Assembly: GCF_016031615.1 (NCBI RefSeq) | Contig: NZ_JACYXC010000001.1 | Coordinates: forward strand, 4,960,001 to 5,024,000 | DNA: 64,000 bases | Source of the DNA: Streptomyces pactum | GTDB lineage: Bacteria; Actinomycetota; Actinomycetes; Streptomycetales; Streptomycetaceae | Direction: 5' to 3' | Program-made: the position numbers and the translations under genes | Part shown: one piece after another, positions 15,571-23,965 of the stretch | Numbering within the stretch: the first letter of the stretch is position 1 | Layout: every line of letters begins with the position of its first letter | Notes under the pieces: generated by a model | Told to the model about the DNA's origin: nothing | Seen by the model: the letters and a program-made list of their open reading frames with translations, nothing else | Database searches by the model: none

Positions 15571-16515
15571 CTAGTGCGCGACGGTGAGCCGGACCTCCCC
15601 GTCGGCGGGCCGGCCGGTGCGCCGCCAGCCGTCCGCGGAGTTGTCCCCGGACCACTCCAGGCCCCGGTAGGCGACGCGTTCGATGCGCAGCTCGGTCGAG
15701 TGCGCCACCGCCCAGTACGCCAACTCCCAGCCGCGCCGCGGCGCCTCGCCGTCGTCGGAGCGGACCGGCACCACGATCACCCGGTCGTCGTCCGTCCGTC
15801 CGGTCCGCCGCCCGTCCGTGCCCCCGCCGGTGGCGGCGGTGCCGTCCGCCGGGTCCTCGGGGGAGGGCAGCACCCGCGGGCCGAACTCGCGCCGCAGCGT
15901 CTCGCGCACCCGGTCCGGGTCGCCGGCCCGCCCGTCGTCCGGGAGCCCCGGGCAGGTGAACGCGCCCTCGGCGCGCCCGGTGAGCACCTCGGTGAGCGCC
16001 ACCGCGTCCGTCTCCCGCTTGGCGTACGCCTGCGGGTAGCCGCTGAGCTGCACCCGCTGGGCGGCGACGGTGAGCGGGAGCCGGGAGTAGCCGGGCACCT
16101 CCACCAGCCGGTCGTAGAAGATCCCGGCCGAGTACACCGGGTCGAGGATCTGCTCCGGCTTTCCCCAGCCCTGCGACGGGCGTTGCTGGAACAGGCCGAG
16201 GGAGTCCCGGTCACCGTGGCGGATGTTGCGCAGACCGGACTCCTGCAGTGCGGTCGCGAGCGCGATGGTCACCGCCCGCCGGGGGAGCGCCCGGCCGGAG
16301 GCCACGGCCGTTATCGTCGCGGCGTTCACGGCCTGCTCGGGGTCGACCGCCACCGTCTCGGCGGAGGCCCGCGCGAAGCAGCGCGGCGGCCCGCCGCCAC
16401 CGGTCAGCAGGTGCGCGACCACATACCCGACCACCGCCAGCAGCACGGCACAGGCCGCTCCCGCACGCAGAAGCCGGGCGCGGCTGGAGAAGATCGCAGG
16501 GGGCACCCGTCCCAC
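15571..16515 (-). CDS. Membrane-anchored protein with lysozyme/transglycosylase-like core
   Basis: A 314-residue protein with an N-terminal signal anchor (about 12-33) and an extracytoplasmic domain. The stretch ATALQESGLRN followed by DRDSLGLFQQRPSQGWG resembles the catalytic Glu and GLFQ blocks of the SLT/goose-lysozyme fold, which suggests a wall-cutting or wall-binding role. This is my inference from motif spacing, not a confident family match. Residues 190-245 are a Thr/Gly/Asp-rich linker and the last 60 residues (WELAYWAVAHSTELRIERVAY) form a small separate domain. Start is GTG 16515 or GTG 16506. It lies between dapC and dapE, transcribed opposite to both. Confidence 0.75.
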   Translation of the reverse strand: MGRVPPAIFSSRARLLRAGAACAVLLAVVGYVVAHLLTGGGGPPRCFARASAETVAVDPEQAVNAATITAVASGRALPRRAVTIALATALQESGLRNIRHGDRDSLGLFQQRPSQGWGKPEQILDPVYSAGIFYDRLVEVPGYSRLPLTVAAQRVQLSGYPQAYAKRETDAVALTEVLTGRAEGAFTCPGLPDDGRAGDPDRVRETLRREFGPRVLPSPEDPADGTAATGGGTDGRRTGRTDDDRVIVVPVRSDDGEAPRRGWELAYWAVAHSTELRIERVAYRGLEWSGDNSADGWRRTGRPADGEVRLTVAH

Positions 16516-16921
16516 GCTACTGGAGCGCACCCGCCGCGCACCCGACGGGTGCCGGGCCTCCCCACGGCGCGGCCGGCGGACGCCCGTCGCGCCTCCGGTG
16601 ACGGCTGACGGCGCGTCTCCGGTGGCGCCCGGGCCGTGTCCGGTGGCGCCCGGGCCGTGTCCGGTGGGGCCCCGGGTCGTGTCCGGTGGCGTCGGTGGGG
16701 CCCCCGTGCCGTGGCCGTGGGTCGCCGGGCCGGGGCCCGGGACGGCGTGCGGTGGTGGGTCCGCGCGCGCCGGTGCGGTGTGCCGGTGCGTCCGCGCGCC
16801 GGCGGCCGGCCGGGCCGGACGGCCGGGGACTCCGGGCGGGCCGGGCCGCCAGGGACGCCGGGGCCGGCGGGGACGCCGGGAGGACCGGGGGCGCCGGGAG
16901 GGAAGGGATAGGGTCGCGGAC
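16516..16921. other. Divergent spacer with 21-base tandem repeat, upstream of dapE
   Basis: No gene is supported. A 21-base unit, GTGTCCGGTGGCGCCCGGGC plus C, recurs from 16615 to about 16700: two near-identical copies (16615-16635, 16636-16656), a 22-base variant (16657-16678) and a diverged fourth. Closer to dapE are short GGACGCCGGG repeats. The purine run GGAGGGAAGGGA at about 16895-16906 is the likely dapE ribosome site. Confidence 0.6.
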
Positions 16922-18023
16922 ATGGAACACCGCGCTCTCGACTTGTCCCTGGACGCCGCCCGGCTGACCGCCCAGCTCGTGGACTTCCCCTCGGTCAGCG
17001 GCGACGAGAAGCCCCTCGCCGACGCGATCGAGCGGGCCCTGCGCGATCTGCCGCACCTGACGGTGGACCGCGACGGGGACGCCGTGGTGGCCCGTACCCG
17101 GCTGGGGCGGGCGGAGCGGGTGGTCCTCGCCGGGCACATCGACACCGTGCCGATCGCCGACAACGTGCCCTCCCGTCTGGAGGCCGGCGGGTCCGGCGGG
17201 GCGGGGGACACCGGCGGGGGGCGTGCTGTGGGGCTGCGGCACCTCGGACATGAAGTCCGGGGTCGCGGTGCAGCTGCGCGTCGCCGCCACCGTGCCCGCG
17301 CCCAACCGCGACCTGACCTTCGTCTTCTACGACCACGAGGAGGTCGCCGCCGAGCTGAACGGCCTCAAGCGGCTGGTCGAACGGCACCCCGACTGGCTCG
17401 CCGGCGACTTCGCGGTGCTCCTGGAGCCCACCGACGGCAAGATCGAGGGCGGCTGTCAGGGCAGCCTGCGGGTCCTCGTCAAGACCACCGGACGGCGTGC
17501 GCACTCCGCGCGCAGCTGGCTGGGTGACAACGCCATCCACAAGGCGGCGCCGGTCCTGGACCGGCTGGCCGGTTACGTCCCGCGCCAGGTGGAGATCGAC
17601 GGACTGCGCTACCGCGAGGGACTCAACGCGGTACGGATCGACGGCGGGCACGCCACCAACGTCATCCCCGACTTCTGCACCGTCACGGTCAACTTCCGCT
17701 TCGCGCCTGACCGTTCCGAGGAGGAGGCGCTGGCGCACGTCCGCGAGGTGTTCGACGGCTTCGAGGTGGTGCTCACCGACAGCGCGCCCGGTGCGCTGCC
17801 CGGCCTCTCGCACCCGGCCGCCGCCGCGTTCGTCGACGCCATCGGCGTCGAGGTGGCGCCCAAGGACGCCTGGACCGATGTCGCCCGCTTCTCGGCCCTC
17901 GGCGTCCCGGCCGTCAACTACGGGCCCGGCGACCCCAAGCTGGCGCACACCCGTGAGGAGCACGTACGGGTGGACGCCGTCCTCGCCGCGGAGGAACGCC
18001 TGCGCGCCTGGCTCACCGACTGA
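16922..18023 (+). CDS. dapE: Succinyl-diaminopimelate desuccinylase DapE, one-base frameshift as read
   Basis: DapE hydrolyses N-succinyl-LL-DAP to LL-DAP and succinate. It is a dinuclear zinc M20 peptidase-family enzyme. The N-terminal half, starting at ATG 16922, carries LAGHIDTVP. The C-terminal half carries WGCGTSDMKSG, the catalytic Glu region DHEEVAAELNG and LEPTDGKIEGG, then the dimerisation domain and a final LAHTREEHV metal site. The two halves lie in different frames: the first runs to about 17219, the second begins at 17223. Removing one G from the six-G run 17216-17221 joins them as TGGGVLWGCGT and gives about 366 residues, the normal length. All motifs are intact, so a sequencing slip is likely. 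Confidence 0.88.
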
Positions 18024-18393
18024 CACGCGGCCCGGGGTACCCGTAGCCGCCCCGGTCGCGCCGGTACGCCCCTCGCCCCGGTCGTCCGTGCCCCGCCGCA
18101 CGCCGGCTCCCGTACCCCGCCCCCCGGCCCGGTGCCGCGGTTCCCACGCCGGCGGGCGGGCGGGCGCGGTGGCGGGGGGCGGACCGGGGCGGGTGCGGGG
18201 CGTGCGGTACGGGCGGCGAGCGGGGGGTACGCGCCCGCTCGCGGCCGGCCCCGCCGCGCCGACGCCACCCGGTCATGCGGCGGACCGCGGGAATTGCGTT
18301 CCCCGTGGTCACCTGGGGCCTAGGCTGAACCAAAGATCCGTCCCCGCCGCCGGGCGACCGGCCCGGGGAGGTCCGACGCGAAGGGAGCACACC
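18024..18393. other. Gene-free spacer upstream of the LOG-family gene
   Basis: These 370 bases contain GC-rich low-complexity sequence and no supported gene. The last 110 bases are less extreme in GC and hold the likely promoter (candidate -10 TAGGCT near 18321, with no clear -35). AAGGGA at 18381-18386 precedes the next start. Confidence 0.45.
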
Positions 18394-19143
18394 ATGGGCA
18401 ACGCTGAAGAAGAGCGAACGCTGCACGAGCAGCGGATGGGCCCCGTCGTGCGCCGTCGCGACCAGATGCGGCCCGGCACGACCGATCAGGCCCTGCTGGA
18501 CACGCAGCCGTCGGCGGCCTGGGTCCACGAGGACCCGTTCCGGGTGATGCGCATCCAGGCGGAGTTCGTCGAGGGCTTCGGGGCGCTCGCCGAACTCGGC
18601 CGCGCGGTCAGCGTGTTCGGCTCCGCGCGCACACTCCGGGACTCACCCGAGTACGAGGCCGGGGTGCGCATCGGCCGGGCCCTGGCCGACGCCGGGTTCG
18701 CGGTGATCACCGGCGGTGGTCCGGGCGCCATGGAGGCCGCCAACAAGGGGGCCTGCGAGGCGGGCGGCGTCTCGGTCGGCCTCGGCATCGAGCTGCCCTT
18801 CGAGCAGGGCCTCAACCCGTACGTCGACATCGGGGTGAACTTCCGGTACTTCTTCGTGCGGAAGACGATGTTCGTGAAGTACGCGCAGGGGTTCGTGGTG
18901 CTGCCCGGCGGCCTCGGCACGCTGGACGAGCTCTTCGAGGCGCTGACCCTGGTCCAGACGAAGAAGGTCACCCGTTTCCCCATCGTGCTCTTCGGCAGCG
19001 ACTACTGGCGGGGGCTGGTGGGCTGGCTCCGCGAGACCCTGGTCGCCGAGGGCAAGGCGTCCACCGCCGACCTGGAGCTGTTCCACCTCACCGACGACGT
19101 GGACGAGGCGGTCGCCCTGATGACCAAGGAGATCGGTATCTAA
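18394..19143 (+). CDS. TIGR00730 Rossmann-fold protein, LOG family (cytokinin riboside 5'-monophosphate phosphoribohydrolase type)
   Basis: A 249-residue nucleotide-hydrolysing enzyme of the former lysine-decarboxylase family. LOG enzymes cleave the ribose phosphate from AMP-type nucleotides; in bacteria the natural substrate is often unclear. The two signature motifs are present: GGGPGAM (about 108-114) and PGGLGTLDE (about 170-178), together with the conserved FRYFFVRKTMF block. Start ATG 18394 has AAGGGA eight bases before it. dapE lies upstream and a folP2-type gene downstream, the same order as Rv1202-Rv1205-Rv1207 in M. tuberculosis. A short decayed copy of its motif region lies downstream at 19409-19495. 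Confidence 0.93.
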   Translation: MGNAEEERTLHEQRMGPVVRRRDQMRPGTTDQALLDTQPSAAWVHEDPFRVMRIQAEFVEGFGALAELGRAVSVFGSARTLRDSPEYEAGVRIGRALADAGFAVITGGGPGAMEAANKGACEAGGVSVGLGIELPFEQGLNPYVDIGVNFRYFFVRKTMFVKYAQGFVVLPGGLGTLDELFEALTLVQTKKVTRFPIVLFGSDYWRGLVGWLRETLVAEGKASTADLELFHLTDDVDEAVALMTKEIGI

Positions 19144-19408
19144 ACCCGCCCCCGGGCCGGGCCGCCCCGGCGGTCCGGTGCGGCGCGTCCGGCGGCCGGC
19201 TGTGTCCGGCGGCCGGGTGTGTCCGGGGGCCGGCCCGGTCCGTCCGGGGCCCGTTCCGGGGGAAGCCAGCACCGTCCGCTGACCGCTCCGGCGCACCCGG
19301 CGGCCGGGTTCCTCCGGCGGGCGGGGTGCGCCCGGGCCGCCGGCCCCGGTGGCCGGCTCCGTCCCGGGCCGCCGGCCCTTGGCTGCCGACACGCGCCCGG
19401 TCGCGGGC

Positions 19409-19495
19409 CGCCGGTACTTCTTCGTCCGCACGATGACGGTCATGGAGTACGCGCGGGGGTCCGTGCTGCCGCCGGGCGGCGGGACCGCCCGGTGA
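19409..19495 (+). pseudogene. Decayed fragment of a LOG-family gene
   Basis: Reading from 19409 gives RRYFFVRTMTVMEYARGSVL, then PPGGGTAR and a stop. This aligns with FRYFFVRKTMFVKYAQGFVVLPGGLGT of the intact gene 570 bases upstream, with 12 identical bases in CGGTACTTCTTCGT-type stretches and one deleted codon. No start and no other part of the family is visible, so this is a remnant of a second copy. Confidence 0.65.
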
Positions 19496-19517
19496 CGGCC
19501 CGGCCGCCGCGCACGCC

Positions 19518-20378
19518 TCAGGCCAGCCCGCGGCGGGCGACCGCCGGCGGCCGGTGACCGGCGATGGTCGACACCATGTCCAGCACCTGCCGGGTCTCCG
19601 CCACCTCGTGCACCCGGTAGACCCGGGCGCCCAGCCACGCCGACACCGCCGTGGTCGCCAGCGTGCCCAGCACCCGCTCCTTGACCGGCTTGTCGAGCGT
19701 CTCGCCGACGAAGTCCTTGTTGGAGAGCGACACCAGCACCGGCCAGCCGGTCGCCACCATCTCGTCCAGCCGGCGCGTCGCCTCCAGCGAGTGCCGGGTG
19801 TTCTTCCCGAAGTCGTGGCCCGGGTCGATGAGGATGCCGTCCCGCCGCACGCCCAGTTCCACCGCGCGCTCGGCCAGCCCCAGGGTGACCCGCAGGATGT
19901 CGGCCATCACGTCGTCGTAGACCACCCGGTGCGGCCGGGTGCGCGGCTGTGCGCCGCCCGCGTGGGTGCACACCAGCCCGGCGCCGTACCGGGCGGCGAC
20001 CTCGGCCAGTGCCGGATCGACGCCGCCCCAGGCGTCGTTGAGCAGGTCCGCGCCGGCCTCGCAGACCGCCTCGCCGACCTCGTGCCGCCAGGTGTCCACG
20101 CTGATCACCACGTCCGGGAACCGCCGCCGCACATCGGCCACGAAACCGACCGTGCGCCGCACCTCCTCCGCCGCCGACACCTCTTCGCCGGGGCCGGCCT
20201 TCACCCCGCCGATGTCGATGATGGCGGCCCCCTCCGCCACCGCCTGCTCCACCCGGGCCAGCGCGGGCTCGTCGTGGAAGGTCGCCCCCTGGTCGTAGAA
20301 GGAATCCGGCGTCCGGTTCACGATCGCCATGATCACCTGCTCGTGCTCCGCGAACTCGCGCCGTCCCAGCCGCAGCAT
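19518..20378 (-). CDS. folP2: Dihydropteroate synthase homologue, FolP2 type
   Basis: A 286-residue TIM-barrel protein of the dihydropteroate synthase family. Preserved blocks are IMAIVNRTPDSFYDQG, SVDTWRHEVG, NDAWGG, IDPGHDFGKN and SLSNKDFVGETL. Two positions depart from catalytic DHPS: the loop normally reading GGESTRPG is IIDIGGVKAGPG, and the pterin/phosphate motif SRKxFIG is SNKDFVG. These are features of the second actinobacterial paralogue; the M. leprae FolP2 has been reported to lack DHPS activity. Gene order with the LOG gene and tagA also matches folP2. Start ATG 20378 has AAGGAG upstream. A true folate role is therefore doubtful. Confidence 0.85.
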   Translation of the reverse strand: MLRLGRREFAEHEQVIMAIVNRTPDSFYDQGATFHDEPALARVEQAVAEGAAIIDIGGVKAGPGEEVSAAEEVRRTVGFVADVRRRFPDVVISVDTWRHEVGEAVCEAGADLLNDAWGGVDPALAEVAARYGAGLVCTHAGGAQPRTRPHRVVYDDVMADILRVTLGLAERAVELGVRRDGILIDPGHDFGKNTRHSLEATRRLDEMVATGWPVLVSLSNKDFVGETLDKPVKERVLGTLATTAVSAWLGARVYRVHEVAETRQVLDMVSTIAGHRPPAVARRGLA

Positions 20379-20656
20379 CCCTGCTCCTTCTCCCGTGGTC
20401 CCGTCGGTGGTCACGGCCGTGCTCGCGGCCGTGGACGTAGTGGTCCCGCCGGACCGTGCCCCGGTCGCGGGCCGGTCCGCCGGGCGGCCCCGTGTCCGGT
20501 GCGGGCCGGGCGGACCGCCGTCTCCGTCGAATCCAACATGATCGGCGCGGCGGGACCAACCGGCTCCCTCCGGCCACCGCGCTCGGCGCGTCCCCCGGGG
20601 CATGGCACGATCGGGGCGGACGGATGCCGTACGCGCGCCCCGGGGAGAAGATCGTC

Positions 20657-21745
20657 GTGTTCGTGTTTTTGCTCATCGCGCTCGTCGTGGTGATCGGGGC
20701 GGTCACCCTCGCCGTGGTCGGAGGCCGGGAGAACGGTCCCCTCGCCGACGCACCGCCCGACCGGCTCCACTGGCCGCTGCCGGCGGACCGGCCGCTGAAC
20801 CGGGCCGATGTGCAGGCGGTGCGGCTGCCGCCGGCGCTGCGCGGCTACCGGATGGCCGACGTGGACGACGTCTTGGAGCGGCTCGGCGCGGAACTCGCGG
20901 AGCGGGACGCCCGCATCGTGGAGCTGGAGTACGCGCTCGCCCGGGCCGGCGCCGGGACCACCGGGTACGGGTACGGCAGCCCGGCCGCGGAGGGCGGCGA
21001 CCGGGGCCGGGACGGCCGTCCGGCCGGGACGGGCCCCGCCGGCTCCACCGTGGCCGCGCCCGTCCCCGTCCCGCCGGAACACGCGCCGTTCGCCCCGGGC
21101 TGGGCCACGGTCCCGCCGGAGCAGGCGCCGCCGGGCGGGGAAGCGGACGGTACGGGCCGGGACGGTACGGGTCAGGACGGCGCGGGCGTGGCGGGTACGG
21201 GTCAGGACGGCGCGGTGGTGCCGGAGGCGGACGGTACGGCCGCGCCCGCCGGTACGCCGGTCGGCGGTGTGCCGTCCGCCGGCGCGCCGGAAGAGGGCGG
21301 GGCGGAGGCGGCGGAGGACCGTTCGGGGGAGAGCCAGGAGCTGCCGGGCACCGCGAACGAGGACGGCACCCCGGCCGACGGCCGGGACGGGGTCGAGCCC
21401 TCAGCCGCGGACCGGGAGGCCGTTCCGGCCGACGCCCGGGACGCCACGACGGACGCGACGGGTCCCGGGGGCGGGACCGACCCCGGCGACGGAGCGGCCC
21501 CGCAGGACGAAGCGGGCCCGGAGAAGGGGACGGACCCGCAGGACGGAACGGGGCCGGAGAAGGGGACGGATCCGCAGGACGGAACGGGGCCGGAGAAGGG
21601 GACGGATCCGCAGGACGGAGCGGGCCCGGAGAAGGGGGCGGGCCCGCAGGACGAAACGGGCCCGGAGAAGACCGCGCACCGGGAAGAGCCCGCGCCGCGG
21701 GCCCAGGGTGCGGACGGGAACGACGAGAAGGGCGGGGAGCGATGA
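20657..21745 (+). CDS. DivIVA-domain membrane protein with acidic repeat tail
   Basis: A 362-residue protein: one N-terminal membrane segment (about 1-22, VFVFLLIALVVVIGAVTLAV), a DivIVA-type module (about 46-100, LPPALRGYRMADVDDVLERL, a coiled coil) and a long Gly/Asp/Glu/Pro tail. The tail has four 12-residue repeats, GPEKGTDPQDGT. GTG 20657 is chosen because GGGGAG lies about 10 bases before it and the family begins right at the membrane segment; ATG 20624 is possible. The stop overlaps the tagA start (ATGA). Corresponds in position to Rv1209. DivIVA modules guide polar growth proteins, so a growth-zone role is plausible but unproven. Confidence 0.82.
   Translation: MFVFLLIALVVVIGAVTLAVVGGRENGPLADAPPDRLHWPLPADRPLNRADVQAVRLPPALRGYRMADVDDVLERLGAELAERDARIVELEYALARAGAGTTGYGYGSPAAEGGDRGRDGRPAGTGPAGSTVAAPVPVPPEHAPFAPGWATVPPEQAPPGGEADGTGRDGTGQDGAGVAGTGQDGAVVPEADGTAAPAGTPVGGVPSAGAPEEGGAEAAEDRSGESQELPGTANEDGTPADGRDGVEPSAADREAVPADARDATTDATGPGGGTDPGDGAAPQDEAGPEKGTDPQDGTGPEKGTDPQDGTGPEKGTDPQDGAGPEKGAGPQDETGPEKTAHREEPAPRAQGADGNDEKGGER
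21518..21661 (+). repeat. Four 36-base tandem repeats inside the DivIVA-domain gene
   Basis: Units with period 36 begin at 21518, 21554, 21590 and 21626, each coding for PEKGTDPQDGTG or a close variant. The phase is held by the reading frame, so the repeats vary the length of a disordered tail. Confidence 0.9.
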
Positions 21746-22344
21746 CCGGCAAGACGGTGGTGACCGGGGTGGACGGGCTGGCCCGCTGCCCGTGGGGCGG
21801 ACTGGAACCGGAATCCGCGGCGGACTACCGCGCCTACCACGACGAGGAGTGGGGCCGCCCGGTCCACGGTGACGACGCGCTGTACGAGCGGATGTGCCTG
21901 GAGGCGTTCCAGTCGGGGCTGTCCTGGCTCACCATCCTCCGCCGCCGGGAGGGCTTCCGGGCCGCCTTCGACGGCTTCCACATCCACAAGGTGGCCGCGT
22001 TCACCGACGCCGACGCCGACCGTCTCCTCGCCGACCCGCGGATCATCCGCAACCGGGCGAAGATCGCCGCGACCATCGCCAACGCCCGGGTGGCGGCGGA
22101 GCTGGAGCCCGGCGAGCTGGACGCGCTCATCTGGTCGTACGCCCCGGACCCCGACGGCAGGCCGGTGCCCCGGACCTTCGCCGACGTGCCCGCCATCACC
22201 CCGGAGTCCACGGCGCTCGCCCGGGACCTCAAGAAGCGGGGCTTCCGCTTCATCGGCCCGACCACCGCGTACGCGCTGATGCAGGCGTGCGGGCTGGTGG
22301 ACGACCACCTCGCCGACTGCCACGTCCGCCTCAACCGGGCCTGA
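21742..22344 (+). CDS. tagA: DNA-3-methyladenine glycosylase I
   Basis: This base-excision enzyme releases 3-methyladenine from alkylated DNA. The 200-residue protein has all features of the E. coli Tag family: the zinc-snap ligands Cys16 (RCPWG), His33 (YHDEEWG), His189 and Cys193 (DDHLADCH), the active-site helix GLSWLTILRRREGFR and KKRGFRFIGPTTAYALMQAC. ATG 21742 overlaps the stop of the DivIVA-domain gene, so the two are translationally coupled. The same pairing is seen in M. tuberculosis (Rv1209-tagA). Confidence 0.96.
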   Translation: MTGKTVVTGVDGLARCPWGGLEPESAADYRAYHDEEWGRPVHGDDALYERMCLEAFQSGLSWLTILRRREGFRAAFDGFHIHKVAAFTDADADRLLADPRIIRNRAKIAATIANARVAAELEPGELDALIWSYAPDPDGRPVPRTFADVPAITPESTALARDLKKRGFRFIGPTTAYALMQACGLVDDHLADCHVRLNRA

Positions 22345-22607
22345 CCGTCCGGCGGGGCCGGGACCGGCCCGTCCTGGCCGCGGCCGGCCCGTCGGGGTCG
22401 AGGCCGGCCCGTCGGGGTCGAGGCCGGCCCGGGGCCGAGCCGCCCGGCGGACCGACCGAGGCCCGACGGCGAACGGACCGCGGGCGGCTGGCCCGCGCCG
22501 GTCCGGCGGTCCCCGGGCCGGCCGGCCGGTGGCCCGTCATCCCCGCCGGCCGGTCGTCCCCCGGTGGCCGGTTCACCTGCGGTCCGCCGGGCGGCCGGCA
22601 GGCGGCG

Positions 22608-23411
22608 TCAGCGGCCCAGGAACGTGGGCCGCTCCTTCTTCACGAACGCCTCCACCGCGATCCGGTGGTCCTCCGACGCACCCGCCCGGACCTGCAGCTC
22701 CTCCTCCTTGGCCAGCGACTCGGCGAGCCCGTGGCCGGCCGAGAACGCCAGCGACTCCTTGATCGCCGCATAGGCGGCTGTCGGACCGTCCGCCAGCTGC
22801 CGGGCCACCGCCGCGGCCTCGGCGGCCAGGTCGGCGGCCGGCACCACGCGGTTGGCGATGCCCAGCTCCAGGGCCTCCGCCGCCTTGACGCCGCGCGGGA
22901 AGAGCAGCAGGTCCGCGGCGCGGCTGGGGCCGATCAGCCGCGGCAGGGTCCACGACACGCCGGAGTCGGCGGTCAGCGCCACACCGGCGAAGGAGGTGTT
23001 GAAGGAGGCGGTGTCGGCCACCACCCGGTAGTCCGCGGCGAACGCGAAGCCCGCGCCGGCCCCGGCGGCCACCCCGTTCACCCCGGCCACCACCGGCTTG
23101 GGCATCTCGGCGATCGCCCGGGTGATCGGGTTGTAGTGCTCCCTGACGGTGCTCATCACCTCGCCGCCGCCCCCGCCGCCGGCGGCCTCGGCGAGCAGGG
23201 CGATGTGCTCCTTGAGGTCCTGGCCGACGCAGAACGCGCGCCCGGTCGCGGTGAGCAGCACCGCCCGCACGGCCGGATCGGCGGCGACCTGCTGGAGGAT
23301 GTCGCGCAGCGCCTCCTTGAGCTCGATGTTGAGGGCGTTCATCGCGTCCGGGCGGTTCAGCGTGATCGTCGCCAGCCCGTCGGTGAGCTCGTAGAGCACG
23401 GTGTCGGCCAT
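22608..23411 (-). CDS. Enoyl-CoA hydratase/isomerase family protein
   Basis: A 267-residue crotonase-fold enzyme, likely cytoplasmic and acting on enoyl- or epoxy-acyl-CoA. The oxyanion-hole blocks GRAFCVGQDLKEH (about 58-70) and NGVAAGAGAGFAFAADYRV (about 115-133) are intact. The later block ALTADSGVSWTLPRLIG carries the Asp typical of PaaG-type isomerases in place of a second hydratase glutamate, so ring-epoxide or double-bond isomerisation is as likely as hydration. A poly-Gly insert is at about 79-84. Start ATG 23411 has a GAGAGGAC-type site upstream. It is transcribed alone. Confidence 0.92.
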   Translation of the reverse strand: MADTVLYELTDGLATITLNRPDAMNALNIELKEALRDILQQVAADPAVRAVLLTATGRAFCVGQDLKEHIALLAEAAGGGGGGEVMSTVREHYNPITRAIAEMPKPVVAGVNGVAAGAGAGFAFAADYRVVADTASFNTSFAGVALTADSGVSWTLPRLIGPSRAADLLLFPRGVKAAEALELGIANRVVPAADLAAEAAAVARQLADGPTAAYAAIKESLAFSAGHGLAESLAKEEELQVRAGASEDHRIAVEAFVKKERPTFLGR

Positions 23412-23720
23412 GGATGGGGGTCCTCTCCGTCGCTGCGGTCAGCGCTCAGCATGCCGGAGATCACCCATCGCCGACATGTGACCTGCGTCAAAGAACCGAC
23501 CCGCCGTCCGGGGCCGGCGCGGGCGGAGTATCGCAGCCCGGTCGCCGAATTGGGTGGTTTTGTGGGAACGGGATGCGCGGGGGTTGCCGTTCGATGTTGG
23601 TCATCGGGTCGTGCCATGCGGGATAATGACCGGGAAGCAATGTGTTCGATGCCGGTGACACGTGCCCGAGCAGAGGGCCGATCGGCTGACGATGAGCTGG
23701 TTTCAGGAAGGGGAACGAGC
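23412..23720. promoter_or_regulatory. Divergent regulatory spacer, enoyl-CoA hydratase / DUF3117 gene
   Basis: These 309 bases have lower GC than their surroundings and must contain promoters for both flanking genes. A GATAAT-like -10 lies at about 23622-23627 (CGGGATAATGACC), with TTGGTC upstream at 19-base spacing, so it is a weak candidate. No gene is supported. Confidence 0.45.
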
Positions 23721-23888
23721 ATGGCGGCCATGAAGCCGCGGACGGGCGATGGCCCGCTCGAGGTGACCAAGGAGGGGCGGGGCATCGTCATGCGCGTTCC
23801 GCTCGAAGGTGGCGGTCGACTTGTCGTCGAGCTGACCCCCGACGAGGCCGACGCCCTTGGCGACGCCCTGAAGAAGGTCGTCGGCTGA
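23721..23888 (+). CDS. DUF3117 small protein, 55 residues
   Basis: The sequence MAAMKPRTGDGPLEVTKEGR and its continuation (VMRVPLEGGGRLVVELTPDEADALGDALKKV) is the actinobacterial DUF3117 family, nearly invariant across the phylum (Rv1211 in M. tuberculosis). It should form a small beta-rich domain with one C-terminal helix. No function is established to my knowledge. ATG 23721 is chosen as the family start. Its conserved place before the methyltransferase and sigma-factor genes is the main clue. Confidence 0.93.
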   Translation: MAAMKPRTGDGPLEVTKEGRGIVMRVPLEGGGRLVVELTPDEADALGDALKKVVG

Positions 23889-23914
23889 AGGTCCCTGGTC
23901 ACCACAGCGGTGTG

Positions 23915-23965
23915 CGCTGCCCCGGCGGGCGGTCCGAGTTCTACGGGCCGGCCGCCGGGGCAGCG
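23915..23965 (+). terminator. Hairpin downstream of the DUF3117 gene
   Basis: A perfect 14-base stem, CGCTGCCCCGGCGG at 23915-23928 with its complement at 23952-23965, encloses a 23-base loop that can pair further. It starts 27 bases after the stop codon. Confidence 0.7.
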
